A stretch of 64,000 nucleotides of DNA. It comes from Prunella strophiata (taxonomy: Eukaryota; Chordata; Aves; Passeriformes; Prunellidae). Of this stretch, positions 35,587 through 49,900 are shown piece after piece. The position numbers were made by a program, and so were the translations under genes. The first letter of the stretch is position 1. The number at the start of each line of letters is the position of its first letter. The stretch spans positions 15,763,585-15,827,584 of the forward strand of contig JAZBQD010000019.1 of the NCBI GenBank assembly GCA_036583965.1, read 5' to 3'. The notes under the pieces are model-generated. The model did no database searches. It worked only from the letters and a program-made list of their open reading frames with translations, and was not told the origin of the DNA.

Positions 35587-35890
35587 GCGGCGGGCGGGCA
35601 CGGAGGCGAGCTCGGCGGCGGGGTCCGTGCGGGCGGGCGCTGCGGGCGTGCGCGGGGCGGGCGGCAGCGGCGGCGTGCCTGCTCGGCTGGGCGCTCCGCG
35701 GCTGGTGCGGGGAGCGGCTCCTCTGTGCCTCGGCGAGCTGCCCGCCGGTGCGGGGAAGGGCCTGTCGGGGCTGCCTGCCTGCCGGGGGCTGCCCCTGGCG
35801 CGGCGCGGCTCGGCCGTTCAGCGGGGCGGGCGGGGGGCAGCGGCCGCCGCGGGGAACCGGCTGATCCTCCTTTCTCTGCTTCTCTTCCAG

Positions 35891-35974
35891 CCGTCGTTTG
35901 GCAGGCGCCGAGTGCGAGCGGCAGCCGCGCTGCCCCGCCGCCCCGGACTGGTCGCCTGCTCGCGGGGCGGCACC
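35891..35974 (+). other. ITPK1: ITPK1 5' UTR part of the first coding exon
   Basis: The acceptor ttctctgcttctcttccag at 35872-35890 has a strong polypyrimidine tract, so at least one noncoding exon lies upstream in the CpG island. Several weak donors exist there and I could not choose one. Confidence 0.7.
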
Positions 35975-36069
35975 ATGCAGACCTTCCTGAAGGGGAAGCG
36001 GGTGGGATACTGGCTGAGCGAGAAGAAGATCAGGAAACTGAATTTCCAGGCCTTCGCCGAGCTGTGCCG
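35975..36069 (+). CDS. ITPK1: ITPK1, inositol-tetrakisphosphate 1-kinase, first coding exon
   Basis: Encodes the first 31 residues and two bases of codon 32: MQTFLKGKRVGYWLSEKKIR, then KLNFQAFAELC, nearly identical to human ITPK1 (about 414 residues). ITPK1 is a cytosolic ATP-grasp kinase that phosphorylates inositol 3,4,5,6-tetrakisphosphate and 1,3,4-trisphosphate, feeding synthesis of higher inositol phosphates. This exon supplies only the N-terminal lobe; the ATP- and inositol-binding residues lie in later exons outside the window. The ATG has a good context (GGCACCATGC). The exon begins at the acceptor CTCTTCCAG|CCGT (35891), with 84 bases of leader, and ends TGCCG|GTAAGG. Confidence 0.97.
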
Positions 36070-39000
36070 GTAAGGAGGCGGCCCTCGCCGCGGGGAGCGC
36101 CGGGGCGGCCGCCCGGGCAGGCGGCGGCGGCCCCGGGATGGGGCTGGGGACGCTGCGTGGCCCGCACCGCACTCGGAGCGTGGCTCCGCGGAGCCGGCTC
36201 TGCCCGCCGGGAGCGGGCCGCGGGGCTCGCCGTGCCCGGGCACCCCGCCCCGCTGCCGCCGGGCCGGGCTGAGCGCTCCTGCTTCCCGCTCACCTGGGCG
36301 CTGCTGCTCGCTCCAGGCAAACACTGTCCGGCATGGTGCAGCGTGCCCCTGGGTGTGCCAGGGCCCGGCACAGCCCCACGTTACTGCTGCCCGCCTGGGC
36401 ACATTTCTGCCCTCTGCTTCCAGAGAGGTCTCTGGTGTTCCCGTTGAAATAGGGTAATTTGGGATCTTTGTGGATTCGCTTCCAAAGCCGAGTTATTATT
36501 AGAAAGAGTCAAACGTTTGGGAAGAACTTTCCTTCAAGTTGTGTGAAAACACGTGAAATTAGGGTCTACAAGCCCCTGAGTAAGCTTCATAAGTAAATGT
36601 ATTCATTTGGGATGTGAATGAGACATCTGAAGATGGTATAACTGTCTGAGTTATGCATCTATTTTGTGCTGTCCCAGAGGTAAAGGTTAGTTTGATAAGC
36701 TGTAATTAGACTTTATCTGAATAGCTTCGAGGATAATTTTTGCAGTATATTACACAATTTTATTATTTAATTGGGAGTTTAAACTCCATGTGAGTCCAAG
36801 GTCTTTTGACACATGCATTATAAGCTATGGGTACTGAATAATAGCTTTTTATTACTTCATTCTAATACTAACTTTATAACAAGGAGACTAAATCAGTTTT
36901 GATAATTGAAAAATATGCTGCAAACTTTACAGAATATATTGTATGAGACTTCAAATACACTTTATTTAAAGCATGTCATGCTAAAAACACCAGTCCCTGT
37001 GAAATTTCTGTTGACAGCACTTGCTTCTTTTTGTAAAGATGAAGGAGGCAGAACAGAAAACTGTTTCAAGAAAGTGACAGAAACTTTTACATCAGTTTTT
37101 GTACTTGGCATTCTGTATTCCCTCTGTCAAACTTCAGCAAAACTTACTAGACTTTTTTAAAGTATAGCAAGGGCCACAAGTTCTGGTTTAATGTCTGATT
37201 TCATGTGGTTCTCCAAGCAAAATTATTGTTGATGAATAATGCTAAATTTTGCCATTTTGTGAGATTAGGTTCGTTCTGTGATGCTCAGAAATACACTTTT
37301 CCCTCTATTAGGCATACAAAAAGTATAAGTTTTAGGGCCTTGAGGTATGATATAGGCTGTTTTTCATGCCTGGAAACTACAGTGAATCTCAGAAAATCTA
37401 TTACAAACTTCTTGGTGTTATGTTCTGAACATTGTTATATTTAGCAAACTCCAAAACAGACTTTTTCTCTTCCATTGTCCTTGTTTCTCTTTTTAACTAA
37501 GTGCTTTGCTTCCTTTCTCTCTACCTTAGAAATTCCTTATACTTGTGTTACGTAACATGGATCTACAATTTCTTTGTGTACTGTACAAACTTATTAATAG
37601 TTTTGGGTCATCGTGCTGCTGTGAAAATTGACCCCAAAGTGTCTCTCTTGCTACACTTTACTAATTTCTTGGTGAGAATTAGGCTACCTCATCCTGTACA
37701 GGCTGAGCTCAATTTGAATAGCATTTACAGATGCTGGATAGGGATGGCTGTTCATACATGCTTTGATATGTTTAAAAGCATTATTAGCATTTCTGTACAA
37801 GCAGAGATAAATGTTTGGTTTAAGTATCAGTACAGTCATTGGAGCACATTCTGCTGATAACTTGGATGCTCTGTTTTCATTCCCAATAACTTCTATTGAC
37901 ACCAAAGGGAAGTTGCATTCATTTAGGCAAAGATTTCAAGTATTTTATGGATAATATCTACTTGATAACTTCTGTGCCTGTAAACTTTTTTTGCTGTAGA
38001 AGAAGTTATGCCAAGCTTAACATACATCTTACTAGAAATCTTGTGTATGGTAAAAAACAAGACAAGCATACTCATTCCTGTACAGTGATTCATGTGTTAG
38101 AGTGGACTATGTGTCTGTCTGTCTACTCTATGTGCTTTATGGTGACTGCTACTTGGAATTTATTTGCCTGTTGCCTAGGGATATACTTTCTGGATGACTA
38201 CAAAGTTCAGATTTGTTTGTACGAGTTTGTAATGAAGCAGTTATATAGTCCAGGAGAGTAAGAGGAGCCTCCTGATGAACTCGTGAAGCATGCTGGGTTT
38301 AAACCAGGGGAATTATTAGGATAAGGAGAATCTTTATTTCTTTACAGTTAGCCAGGGCAGTCCACTTCTTGTGCAAAGCACTGACATCGTAAAGAGGTCA
38401 TGGACAGATATCTCAAAATATGTTCAAAGCATTCTCTGAGAGAAAGACTCTAAGTGCTAGACTGCTTTCTTAAGCATGGCTCCAGGTTTTAGGTTAGATT
38501 GTCTGAGCTGAGATGAGACATTAGCCATTGTGAGTGGGCCAGAAGCTAAGGTGTAGCTCATGGCTTCAGCTTTCTGCTCTACAAATACTGGGTGGGAACC
38601 TTAAATACTTTCCTCATGTTTGTATCCATCTTGAAACTATCGGTACAACTGACAAGAGAGCTGTTCTGCCTAAACATAGTGTCTTGGGACTTTTGCCTAA
38701 TCTTTTTATCCACAAGGGAATCTTCCTCATCTCAAAGGCCTTTGAGTTCACCTGCATGTTTGGTCCTCACTGCGACAGACGAGATATGTCCTACTTGAGC
38801 TGTATTCTTTGTAGAGATAAAGGTAGTGCCTGTGGTTGTATCTACCTTCACATTTATAGCCCAGACCAGTGATCCCAAATTGTTGAGTTGCACCCCAGTG
38901 CAGACCTTAATGCTTCTGCATCTCCTTGGGGGTTCTGAGCAGAGTGATGAGCAAAAAGGCAGTGTGTTTTCAAGGCCTGTTTCAGAGAATCAGTGACTTC

Positions 39001-42000
39001 TGAATAGTGCCTTAAGAGCTGTTGACCTGGAGGATAGAACACATGGCCTATCACCTGGGAAGCCTGGTTTCAAGTCTGTAGCTGATGTCTCTCAAGGCAA
39101 ACCAAACCTGAAGATGGGCCAAGCTCACTCTGATCCTCTGGCTGAACCTGCCTCTGTGTATAGAGAGGGATGTGACTTTGCTCCCCAGTGCCAGGTTAGT
39201 CATTCTCCCTGCTATGTCTGAAGCACTATGGCAAGGGCATTCCTTTGGGATGAGGTGTGTCCTCAGTTCTGGTCTGTTCCCTGAAGGTGGTTTTTGGTTT
39301 TGCCCAGCAGCTTTTTTCTATGTACGCTGCTTTGTAAGCTGACATTGGAGCAAGACTTTCATGTTCTGTTCCACTCATCAGTGCAGTTCCAGTGGTGAGA
39401 AGAGAGTTTCTGTCTCAGCCTTTCTGATAGGAGGGCAGTTCGTGTTTGAGTTGTGATACAGGGTTGAGCTCTTTTTTGTGGGACAGGGCACTTGATACAT
39501 GTTTCTTATACTGTCAGTCAATTTATTAGTCAGGCAATTTTCTACTATTGCCAAGTTGTCCTGTACTTTTAGTAAAGCTGCTAGAACACCATGCTTTGTC
39601 TTGCACTTGAAATTGTCTGCAGTCCAGCATATATACTGTGGCTGATGTTCCCTGAGTGTAGGGTTCCTGCAAGACTGCAGCATGCAAATGTCTGGTTGGT
39701 GCATCTCAAATAGACTTTCTTGTGAACTTTTATGTTCTGTTCCTCTAAGATGGCACAGCCTGAGTCTTTAGGTTGCTGTCTGTTGTCAAAATACAGAGTA
39801 TCTGTGCCCTGCTGAAAAGTAAAGCAAGGTTTGTAGGCATTCCTAACAGAGAATTTAGGAGCCTGTGATACAAGTGTGTAGTTCTGATGTTGCCATGTTT
39901 CTCTGCTGCTGCTGAGAGGAACAGTTCCTCCTTTCTCTAGCTGCTTGGTCTCATCTCCTGTCTCAAGCTGGGTTTAATGGTAATGCAGTTGGCAAAGACT
40001 CTCAATCTCATCAGTTCCATGCTCATCACATTGACCTTGGAATGGCTGTCACTGTGCAGGTGCATGAACACTAATATGAGGTTAGGGAAATGGAGATGCC
40101 ACATTCCATTATAGAGATGGAGAGCTGTTGTGTGAGTGTCAGGTGGTGGTAAGGACTCTTGGATGCCCATGTCATCATTGTGTAAAACAGGCATGCTGCT
40201 GGGTCTCTGTGGACATTGTGAATTAAAAGACTCCTGCTTGTGCCATATGAGGAGTGGCATATATGTGTAAAAATGCATATATTTACTCAGAAAATGAGTT
40301 GTGTGTGTTTGGCACAGTTAAGATTAGTGACGTGCAGCCATTTACAAATGTTTCTTTGCTCTGTAAAAGCCTCCATTTCCTTGGAAGTTGTTCTGCTTGT
40401 CAGCTGTTACTGTGCTCTCTTCTGGGAGCTCTGGAGATACGAGGCAGTAAGGTCACAGCAATATGAATAAGTTATAGTGATGTGAAGTGAAACACACTTC
40501 ATCCAAGAGGAGATAATTTAGTCACCCAATTCTAAATGATGAAGCTATTTCTCAGTTACTTTGGACAAAAGCATTCATGTGTGCAGCTTTTAAGTTTGCA
40601 TGGTAATGTGGTAGCTTTTCTGTGTAGCCATATACATAAAAAGTCAGAATTTTATCTTAAAGGCATGTAGAAAGCAAATAGAAAAGGAGTTTTGAAGAGT
40701 TGCCTGAAGATGTAATTCGTGTCATAATAAATCCCACAATTTGACTGATAGAAGAACTGTGCTTGTGCACTCTAATGACCAGGTTATTTATGGTAAGATT
40801 TTACTCTGCTGTGGCCTTTGTTGCTGTTGTTTTTTTTCATAAAGCAGGGTGAGCATCTGGGAGGAAGAAGTTCCTCAGGAAATGATAGACATGCTGAGAA
40901 ACTCCAATTCTGCACAAGCAGGCTGATTGAGTTATGCCTTCTAGTAAAGGCAGGTTGTCTTGGTTTTTAGTGAGCAAGCCAAATTGTCAACTTCCCTCCT
41001 TGTGAGATCATCCATGACAAACTGATAGCATCCCCTGACACACAGGAAACTGAACTGTTTTGGTCCAGTCTGGATTTCCAGGTGCTACGCACTGGTGAAC
41101 ACTCTTTTGAAACTTGAGGCCATGTTCTTGAATTGTGTCCTGCATCAGTTCAGCAGGCCTGGGATTTAGCACAGGATTTTGGGTATGTAGCTCCAACAGA
41201 GCATCTGTCACCTGTGCTGAAGACAGTTTGCTTATGACAGGTCACTGTGGTGTGTTGCTTTGTTGGGCTGTTTTCATTGAGCTATGATGAAGCTATTTTG
41301 AGGCTGATACCAGGTCAATCTGCTGAACATAGCAACCAATGATTTTTTTTCCTACCAAAATATTAGTATGCCTAATGTAAATTTCTGTGTGGCTTGAACT
41401 TTTTTGGGGTCTTTTTCCTTTTCTTTAGGCTAAATTCATTCTTTACCTTCTGTCCATTTAATTTTTGTGATATACTTAAGTCTTTCACACTATCTAGTAA
41501 TCTACCATAACATGGTAAGTGCTGTTGTCAGTGCTGTAGATCTGTATGGTTCTCTTTTTCTCTTCTAAACTTTGTGGTCCCTTGTGTGCCATGACCTGTG
41601 CACAAGAACCTAAACATGAATTTTAAGACAGATTTAAGAATAATGCTGGTTTGAGGGTATTAAATTAATCTGTTTCTTTATATAGCAGGCAGGAAGTATA
41701 TTACATATTTTTTCCAGGAAGAACTCAGGGGATTTTCTTTAACCCCAATTCCCCACAAAAAACCTAAATACTACTTTTGTTGAATATCTGGCTTGTGCCA
41801 GTTAGCTTTTACAACCTTAAAATCTGTAAAAACAGAACGTATGTGTGTTGATCAATAGCTTCCATTGTTGGTTGTGTTAGTCTGAAATTCTATATCATGA
41901 GAAGTAACTGGTGGCTAGATGGGTGGGTAGGTTTCTTTGACATCAATTCTTAACAAAGACAACTGGCCTAATGGTAGAAATTATACTAAGCCATGAAAAA

Positions 42001-43924
42001 GTGTTGAACATACTAGCAAAGAAGGGTGTATTTTTTGGAGGAGAAGCTCACTCTATTTCTGGATTCCTGCTCCTTCTTCCTGTAATGCATAGAGACTTTA
42101 CATTCCAGAAGAGCTGGATATGTGTGCATTTTCTTAATCTCTGAGAGCACCTACTGACAGGCATTCTTCTCACACAAAGCTTACGGTGTTATGCTTGCAG
42201 AACCATTTCATGGGAACACAGCGCAGCTGCTGGACAACAGAAGTGGCTCTAACAATCACCCTTTCATAGCAACTCAGTTTTGTGGTCTAGCAATCATTTA
42301 CCTCAGGTTCAGGAAGTTTGTGTGTTCCTTATGGCACATCCCTTTACCACAACCTGTTGGAACTGATACGCAGCAAGGAACAATAATAAGCCTGGTCAGG
42401 TGGCAGCTTTTCTGAGAAAGATCTGCATTCTTTTGCAGATCACAGGCTGAATACAAATTGACAATGTTGCCAAAAAAAAGCTGTAAAAACCCCAAGCAAA
42501 TGTCATCTTGGGGTGCATAAGTTGGAACAGAGCCTGCAAGGCACATGAAGTAATGTGTCCATTCTGCACAGCACTGATAATGCTGCTTCTGCTGTAGCCT
42601 CACCTACTGCCATTGGTCTAGGGCATTTCAGGGAAAAGGGCAATCAGCTGGGAAATGTCCTAAAGAGAGCAGTGAGAAGAATCAGAGGTTTTGTAAATAC
42701 AGTGTATTGTACTGTGCTGTTCAGCATAAAGAGGAGGCGGGAGATCATCTTGACTGTAAAAAGCTGTTGTAGGAAAGAAAAAAAACCAGCACATACTCCC
42801 CCCTCTTCTGCCAAGCTTATTCCCCAGTTCTGTTGTAGATGGGAGAAAAAGCAGTGGCCTTCCACTGTGTCAAGGAGGGATGATAGGTAAGTGAAAAAGT
42901 ATAATTGTGCAGGTAGGCAGTGGAATTTTTTCTTGAGACCTCTACAACCACCGTGGACAAATATGCTGGGAATGATACAGGCCTGTGGTGCTGTTTCAGA
43001 CCAGAGATGTTGACCTCTCTTGAGGTCAAGTGCTGTCCTTGGTTTGGTTCAGTCTGTAATAGTGCAGAAGGTACCTTAGAAACCATTCTGAGTGTGCATT
43101 AAGTAGCTTGAAGTCCCTTTATTATTTTGGGAGTCATGACAGTCTAAATGTGTGCAGATCTCTTGAATATAGAGGCTTAGTGTGAGTAGGGTATCAGAAA
43201 TGATAGAAAGTGTTTCCTCTGCCTTAATGTGCTGCACCTGGAAATTGATAGCATGTCTCCTGATATTGACCAGATAAAGTGCTGTTCATCTCAACAGCTG
43301 ACACTTTTTGGTGAGATGACTTTCTTGATCGTGTTCCAAAGAAAGGAGGAAGAAGTGCATGTGAAACACACTAAAATAAGTGTGATAATAGATAAAATAA
43401 GCACCTGGGCTGGTCACATCTGTGGCACAGTGTTGTAGAACAAACCCTCTCTTGTCTGATTATCTTCCGTTTTCTCATTTTTGGGTTCAGTGTTCAGTCC
43501 TTGAAACAATGGCTTGTTTTGTACTGATGGAATTTAACTCTGCTCAGAAGGAGTTATGTGCTTTATATGATCAAGGAGAAGCTGCTGATACTTCCATACT
43601 ATCCAAATACTACAGAAATGCTAGTTAGTATTCTGTCTGTCTGCAGAGAGAAATCCTATTTGGAGGATTGCTCTTCAGGAATGGCTTTCAAAATGACCGA
43701 GTTTCACTGAAGGAGGTGTCCTTTATTTCCAAGCAGAATGTCCTTACTTGTAGTTCTTTCCTCCTAGCTTCAGTGCTTGGGCTAATTTGACTGGGGTGTG
43801 ATTGCCACTTATGTAAAATAATTCCTGTGAATTGGGAACCAAAGCAGAAGTCTGCTCTTTCCCACAGTCAGGGCAGGAAGCAGGGTGTATGCACAGTGAG
43901 AGGTTGCTCTGATCTGTAGAGTGG

Positions 43925-43992
43925 AGAAAATCATGTTTCCAGATCTAATGGCACTTTCAGAAAATCATGTTTCCAGATCTAATGGCACTTCT
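43925..43992. repeat. 34-bp tandem duplication
   Basis: Two adjacent copies of a 34-base unit starting agaaaatcatgtttccagat; only the last base or two differ. It is a recent local duplication inside the ITPK1 intron. Confidence 0.95.
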
Positions 43993-46900
43993 AGGAAAGT
44001 AATTGGCAGAGTCAGGCACAAGACTTGGAAGCAGGTTCAGTTCACATCAAGCTGTTTAATCTTCTCCTCTCTGATGCCAGTTAGTGAAGATTTGTAATAT
44101 GTCTTGTCTTATAAGATACTGCTGAGTCAATTTTCCTTGCTTGGAAAAATGTGAAGTTGGTCCTTCCTCCTCAGAAGCAGGCTTATTTTTGCTATTCATC
44201 ATATCCCTCACAGACTTTTCTTCCTTCTTGTCAAAAAGATATCTTTGGTTCTTTCCCTTTGTTACACACTGGTTCTGCATGTCCAGTCTGGGTCCCGAGG
44301 CACTGCCTCGTGAAACTGAATTCTCCATAGTGCCACTGGCAAAGGAGGAAAAAATAAGTGAATGAGACATGTCTGTAGCAAAATACAGAATACTAAATCC
44401 TGAGCTGTGAAGTCATGATGCTCCTGCCTGTTGTTTTGAAGCCCCATGGCTGTCTCATCAGACTAGCACCACAGACATTCATGGATATTGACTGTCCCTC
44501 CTCAGAGAGCAGTAATGAGCTAAAAATCAGTGTTTCAAGAGACCTGGTTTGAGTTAAATGTTTTGGCCATAAACAACATAGATGTCCTTTTCTGAAATCT
44601 GTTTTTTAACATGCTGGTGATTCTTTGTACTTTCTGTAATTTTGTCCCTGATGTGAGGTATGGATAAATACATGTAATATTGCAATGTGCTTTGTTACAG
44701 CAGGAAGAAATAGTTTAGAGGATTCCCTGGAAACCCTGCCCTTGGCACTGTATGTTGTAGGGCTTAGTAATGACTCTTGCTGCCTAACCTTGATAAAGTT
44801 ATCTTCATGTTGGGGTTGGGGCAACTGGTTAATAGCTGATAGAACAAGTGATGTCTGGGGTGATTAATGGTGCTGGTAGGAAATGATACCATAAAGGTTC
44901 ACTTACGAAATGCCACGCCTAACCTGTTGGCAGCCACAGTGCTGCAGTCCTTTCTCCCTGCTGTTCTGAAATTACTTTTGTCATTTGGTTAAAAAAATTG
45001 GTGGTATGACTAGGCTTATTCCTTATCTTGTCACCTTGCTTTCCCTACAAGAATGATAACTGTCATCATTTTCACCTGGTGGGCTGGGAAACACTGCCTG
45101 CTTCAGCAATGTGGTATGTTTTAGTGAGTCCAGCAGTGACCACTTAAACCCAATAGGGTATGTATGTTTCAAGGAGAAACTTGGTTATTTTCTTGTAGTT
45201 AAAATACAATCCACAGAGATGAACTTAATACAGAACACTGTTGTTCTCTAGCTCTGCGTGTCGTGCAGCTGCATGTAGATGCCGCTTTGTTCAGGAACAT
45301 GCTGTTCCTTTGATTACAGAATCTCATCTCAGTTTTTGGGAATTTACAGGCTGAGGATCCAGCCCCCTGTGCCTGCTGTCACTGGAGTGTGGTACCAGTG
45401 CAGATGGAATGGGCTCTCCTTGCTGCAGTTTGAGGGATGAGAGGGTGGCAGTGGTAATGGCAAGGGTACTTCCACCCAAGATTCATCAGTATGTCTTGCT
45501 TTGTAACAGAGGCTGTAATTGTTTGGAGCTGTTTGGGGTGACAGGCCAGCTGAAGAATGTCAGGTCAGCCAAACAGACCTGTACTCAGCCAGCCAGGACC
45601 TGAAGGGATAGTTACAGCAGATGTTTAGGGAAAGTATGAGACACAGAGCAAATGTGTTCACCTTCCCCTTGGCAGACCCTCTTCTGTCAGTCACTTTTAG
45701 AGACTTTGGTGGCAGCAGTTGTGTCCATGGTACCACATTTAGTAGCCACAGATGGATCTGCTCCACGTAAACCTTTTAATGCATTTTTGAACCCACTTTC
45801 ATTTCTGCCATCACAGGAACATAGAGAGGCTATTGGTGTTTGTTAGCAGCTCTCTAGTTTGGCTGTGAGTAGAAACATAAGCAAATACAAAGTTGAATTT
45901 GCTGTGTTGTTGGGGGTTTTTTTGGTTGGATTTTGATTTTAGTGTGTCTGTTTTTTTAAGCCTGTAAAGGAGTAGGTATTACTTATTTCTAAGTGTATGA
46001 GTAGGTATTCACTTTACAAAAACACCCTGACTGTTGAATAATTTTAAAAAAAAAATTTGGTCAAGTTGTCTTGCAAAGTTCAGATGTCAAAAGTTCTTCC
46101 CCAAAAAGAAAATGCTTTCCTGCTAAAAATAAAATAGCTTCTAGAAGAGGGAGGAGGAACTAAGATTTAGTTCAGTTTAGAATCCATCTTCTAAGCTTAA
46201 TCTAGTGCATGGTAATCTGTGACTTGAAACCAACAGTGGAGGGGTTTGTGGAACCTAAAAGCCCCTTGTAACTGAAGAGAGAAGAGTGTCCAGATCCTTG
46301 TTTGCCTGATGAGCTTGAGTGCTAACATAGCAGAGGGACACTCAGAAAATGAAGCACTGTATTAGTACTGCAATAGCAACAGAAGCATTTATGCCAAATG
46401 TGCAATTCATTTTTTAATAAAATCTGCACCTGACTTTCATCTTATATTGAGAGTATTGAGTTTTTCTGGCCTTCCTATTGATTTTTTCAGTTAACATTGC
46501 CTTTCTCTGGGGTAAAGTATGACTTTAAGAGTTGCTTCAACTCTGCATTCTTTCACCCTGCTACCTAAAATGGATTTTCTTTGCCAGTCAGTCTTTAAGC
46601 ACAGATGTGCATGCCCTCAGCCCAGCCTCATGGTTTTAGAGTTACTGTGCTGTCTGGAACAGGTATATGCTGATAATGTGTTGAGTCATGGTGTTCCCAG
46701 CATGTGTAGCTTTAACATAAGTGTCCTTTGAGATAGTCTGGGTAAACTGTGTTATCAGAGACTCTGTACAAGGCACCCTGGCATGACAGAGCTGTGTGTG
46801 AAGCTCAGCATTCAGATACACTTGCTAGTTGGAAGGGTGGGAAGAGAAGGATAGAGGGAGCTTGTTCTGAGGTTGCCTGTGGTGCTGCTCTTGTTTTGTT

Positions 46901-49900
46901 GACAAAGAGGGAGCTTAATTCACTGGAGCTGTCAATCTGGTAGTTTTCAAGCCTTGAAAGAAAACTCCTGTGAAAACTGTGTGTAAGAGGGAGGAAAGGG
47001 AAAAAGAAATAAGCAAGACTACTATTTTGATGAAAGATTAATGATCTAAAATTCCCCCCACAATTGTAGTTGCTGACCTCTGCACTGTATCTAGTGGAAA
47101 AGGGGAAAGCATAAGAGTAAAAGGGAAGTATTATTGCTGGCATGTTGGGTTGGAGCACTGTGCACTGGGGAAAAAGTATGTGATGATAGAATTGAGCAGC
47201 ACCCTTTGTCCCTTGCTAGAAGTTTTATTTTTCAGAACCTTATAAAGCTTGTTTAATCTGTGGAGAAAAATAGTTTGTGCTACACCTTTAGTTGTTGCTG
47301 GTTGTGTTAACTGCAGGTGGGAACTGGGGCTATAGGAGGAGAAAAGGTCTATTTGCAAGTGAACAAGCACTGGATGGGGTTATATTTTTTGACTTTGTGG
47401 CTTGATGTTTTGGTGTAACCTTTCTTTCTGCCTCAAGAAATAGGTCAAAGTTCAGGGACTTTGTCCAGCTTGAAGTGAATTTTGAAAAGAGTTGGTCTTT
47501 TTTTGATGTTCTTCCTGAACCAAAATTTTAACACACTTTAAATACAAAGTACCAGCTTGCTACTAGATAGGGGATTGAAACTCCATTTTGTTTTTCTTTC
47601 TCTTTCTAATGCTATTTTAGGCCCTCAGTTTGCAGCATCTGGAAGGATGTGTGCTTCAAATTTTGGTTTCTGTTTTTTTGGGGTTTTTTTTCTATGATTC
47701 AGTAGACTGAAAAATCTTTGGTCACAGGCATCCACCAGTCTAAATTACTTTTGTTTGGGGCTAGCTTAGTTTCAAGAACTCTCTAGTTAGTTTCCTTTCA
47801 GATTCCTTTTTTAGTGCAGTGTGACTTGCTTTACTCTTTACCTATGCTATAGGGCATTGATCTTCATCACTTTTGTTGCTTACTAGTGATGGATTGCCCA
47901 TTTTCAACTAGTATTGCACCTCAGGGTAGAGCATTCTTGTGGATCAGAACTTGCTTTTCTCAGTAAAAACAGTGGATCTTGCTCTTGTCTGGTCTAAATG
48001 TAATTTAAAGGCTCTCTTAGATATCTTTAAGTATCTGACAGGTTATCATTGCTTGTGGGCATTGTAATCAAACCACATGGATCTTTAGTATATAGCTCAT
48101 GTCTCCCTGAGGAGGCTCTGGAGAGTAGAGAAGACTTTGCTTGATTGGTGCTGGTCAGCTGCTGTGTTTTAATTGTGAATATTTCTAAGAGACTGGGGGG
48201 GTGTAAGTGCTCGTTTGAGTCAAATAGGAGTGGAGCCCACAATGTGAGGAGTGAGAAGTGATGGAATGAGCAAGGCATAGGGTCATTGGTGAATTCTGTC
48301 TTTTTCTCTATGTGAAATAAGCTCAAGTGCACAGCAGAGAATTATGATTGCAGCAGACTATTGCTTCCACACGTGCTGTGCTGACCACCACCTCTTGTAG
48401 TAAAAGTCTTTCTTCATTTTTGTGCTACTGTTTTCAGTGGTTTCCTGATCAGTGAAGGGCTGCACTTGGCTCACAATAGGTATTGTTTGGGTGGGGGTTG
48501 GCACAGTATTTTTGTGCTGTGATTTGATCCCTAGTTTGTCTTGAATAATCTATTAAAATGTAATGCTTAATCCCTTTCCTTCTTGGCAGGTTTTCCTTTA
48601 GTATTTTTGCAGTAGTAATGAAACAGTGTAGCTCTGCTTGCAAGAGAGTCACTGAAGAAAAACAGTGTTTTGGGATGTTTCTTTTGTGACTTTGGCATAG
48701 AACAGAAAGAACAGCCAGAGGCAGAGCAGGTTAGACCTTCAGTCTGACGTGCTGTGTCTGTTCATATGTTAACAAATAACTTCCCCCATTTTCCCTGGTT
48801 CCTAGTTTCTCCTGTTTGTCATTGTGAATAAGTTCTGTAGAAACAGATATTGGGAAGTTTCTTCAAAAGGGAAATGTTTCTGAAATCACAGAAGCATGGT
48901 TAGAACATTTACTACAGCTAATGTGTGTTTTTAAAGTCACTTTGGTAGCACCAGAATGTGGAAAAGCATGTTTCTTCCCTGCCCCCTACCCCAAATTACA
49001 CTAACTGCAATTAGGAGGCCTTAATTAAAATGCTTGGTTGGTAGCTTGGGCAGGACTTTGGAAACAAATTAATTTATTCTAAGACAGCTCTACCAAAGAT
49101 TTCTTCTGGTGCAAAGCTGTTTCCTGATGTGTAAGATCAGGATCTCTAAATCTTGTTCCTTAGATGAATTAGATGGTGTACAAGTTCTTTGTGCAAGTGC
49201 TTATTCCTGAAAAAGTAATCCTTGCATATGAATTAGGCTGAGATTCAGAAAAGCTCCTACTTTTTAAGATGTTGAGTTTCTTTGACTTTGGTGGGAACTG
49301 ATCATGTTTGCAAATCTTGGCCTAATCCAGCTGCCTCTGAAGCTATTAGGAATCTCTGTAGTTGGATTCCTTGGAAACTGGATATTCTGAACTAGTGTTC
49401 AGCTATTTTTTTTTTTTTTTAATGGAAAGCCTGAGAGACTTGGAATGGAATGGAAATTGAATTTGTTCATGTTGGCACAAATTTGATGGCAAACCTGGAT
49501 CACCACATGGATTTCTTTTACTGTCTTATTCTTGCCTTGTTGTACCATAGCTACTGACAGCAGGCACTTAGAAGATGCCATAGCTTGATAACAACAATTG
49601 ATGGCCAAAACCCAAAAATGTGGTAGGTAGTAATTAAAACATTCAACCACGATTCCATGAAAGTACACTAAGTGCCTGCTTGGCCCAGGGAAGTACCTGG
49701 TAGTGTAATTTGAAATTTGTTTTTGTAGGACCAAGTGTAGTATTTGAGTTTCCTGTTACTTGTTCGTGCTGTTGTCACCTTTTTCTTATGTTGACTGATA
49801 TGTGGGTGTGAAAGCTCTCTGGCAGAATAGACTTTTTAGCACACTTGCTTCTGGGGTGAAACCTAAAACACAACATGTTTGTTTCTGAAAATGTGCATGG

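Larger units (their letters stand above)
35275..36430. promoter_or_regulatory. ITPK1: ITPK1 CpG-island promoter
   Basis: A strong, sharply bounded CpG island covers the ITPK1 leader and first coding exon and runs into the intron. GC boxes (ggggcggg types) are frequent and no TATA box is seen. The long open frames here on both strands come from the high GC content and have no family resemblance. Confidence 0.85.

Noticed and set aside
35213..36172. A 319-codon minus-strand open frame across the ITPK1 leader
   Set aside because: It is antisense to a well-identified exon in a CpG island, with low-complexity Ala/Pro/Arg composition.
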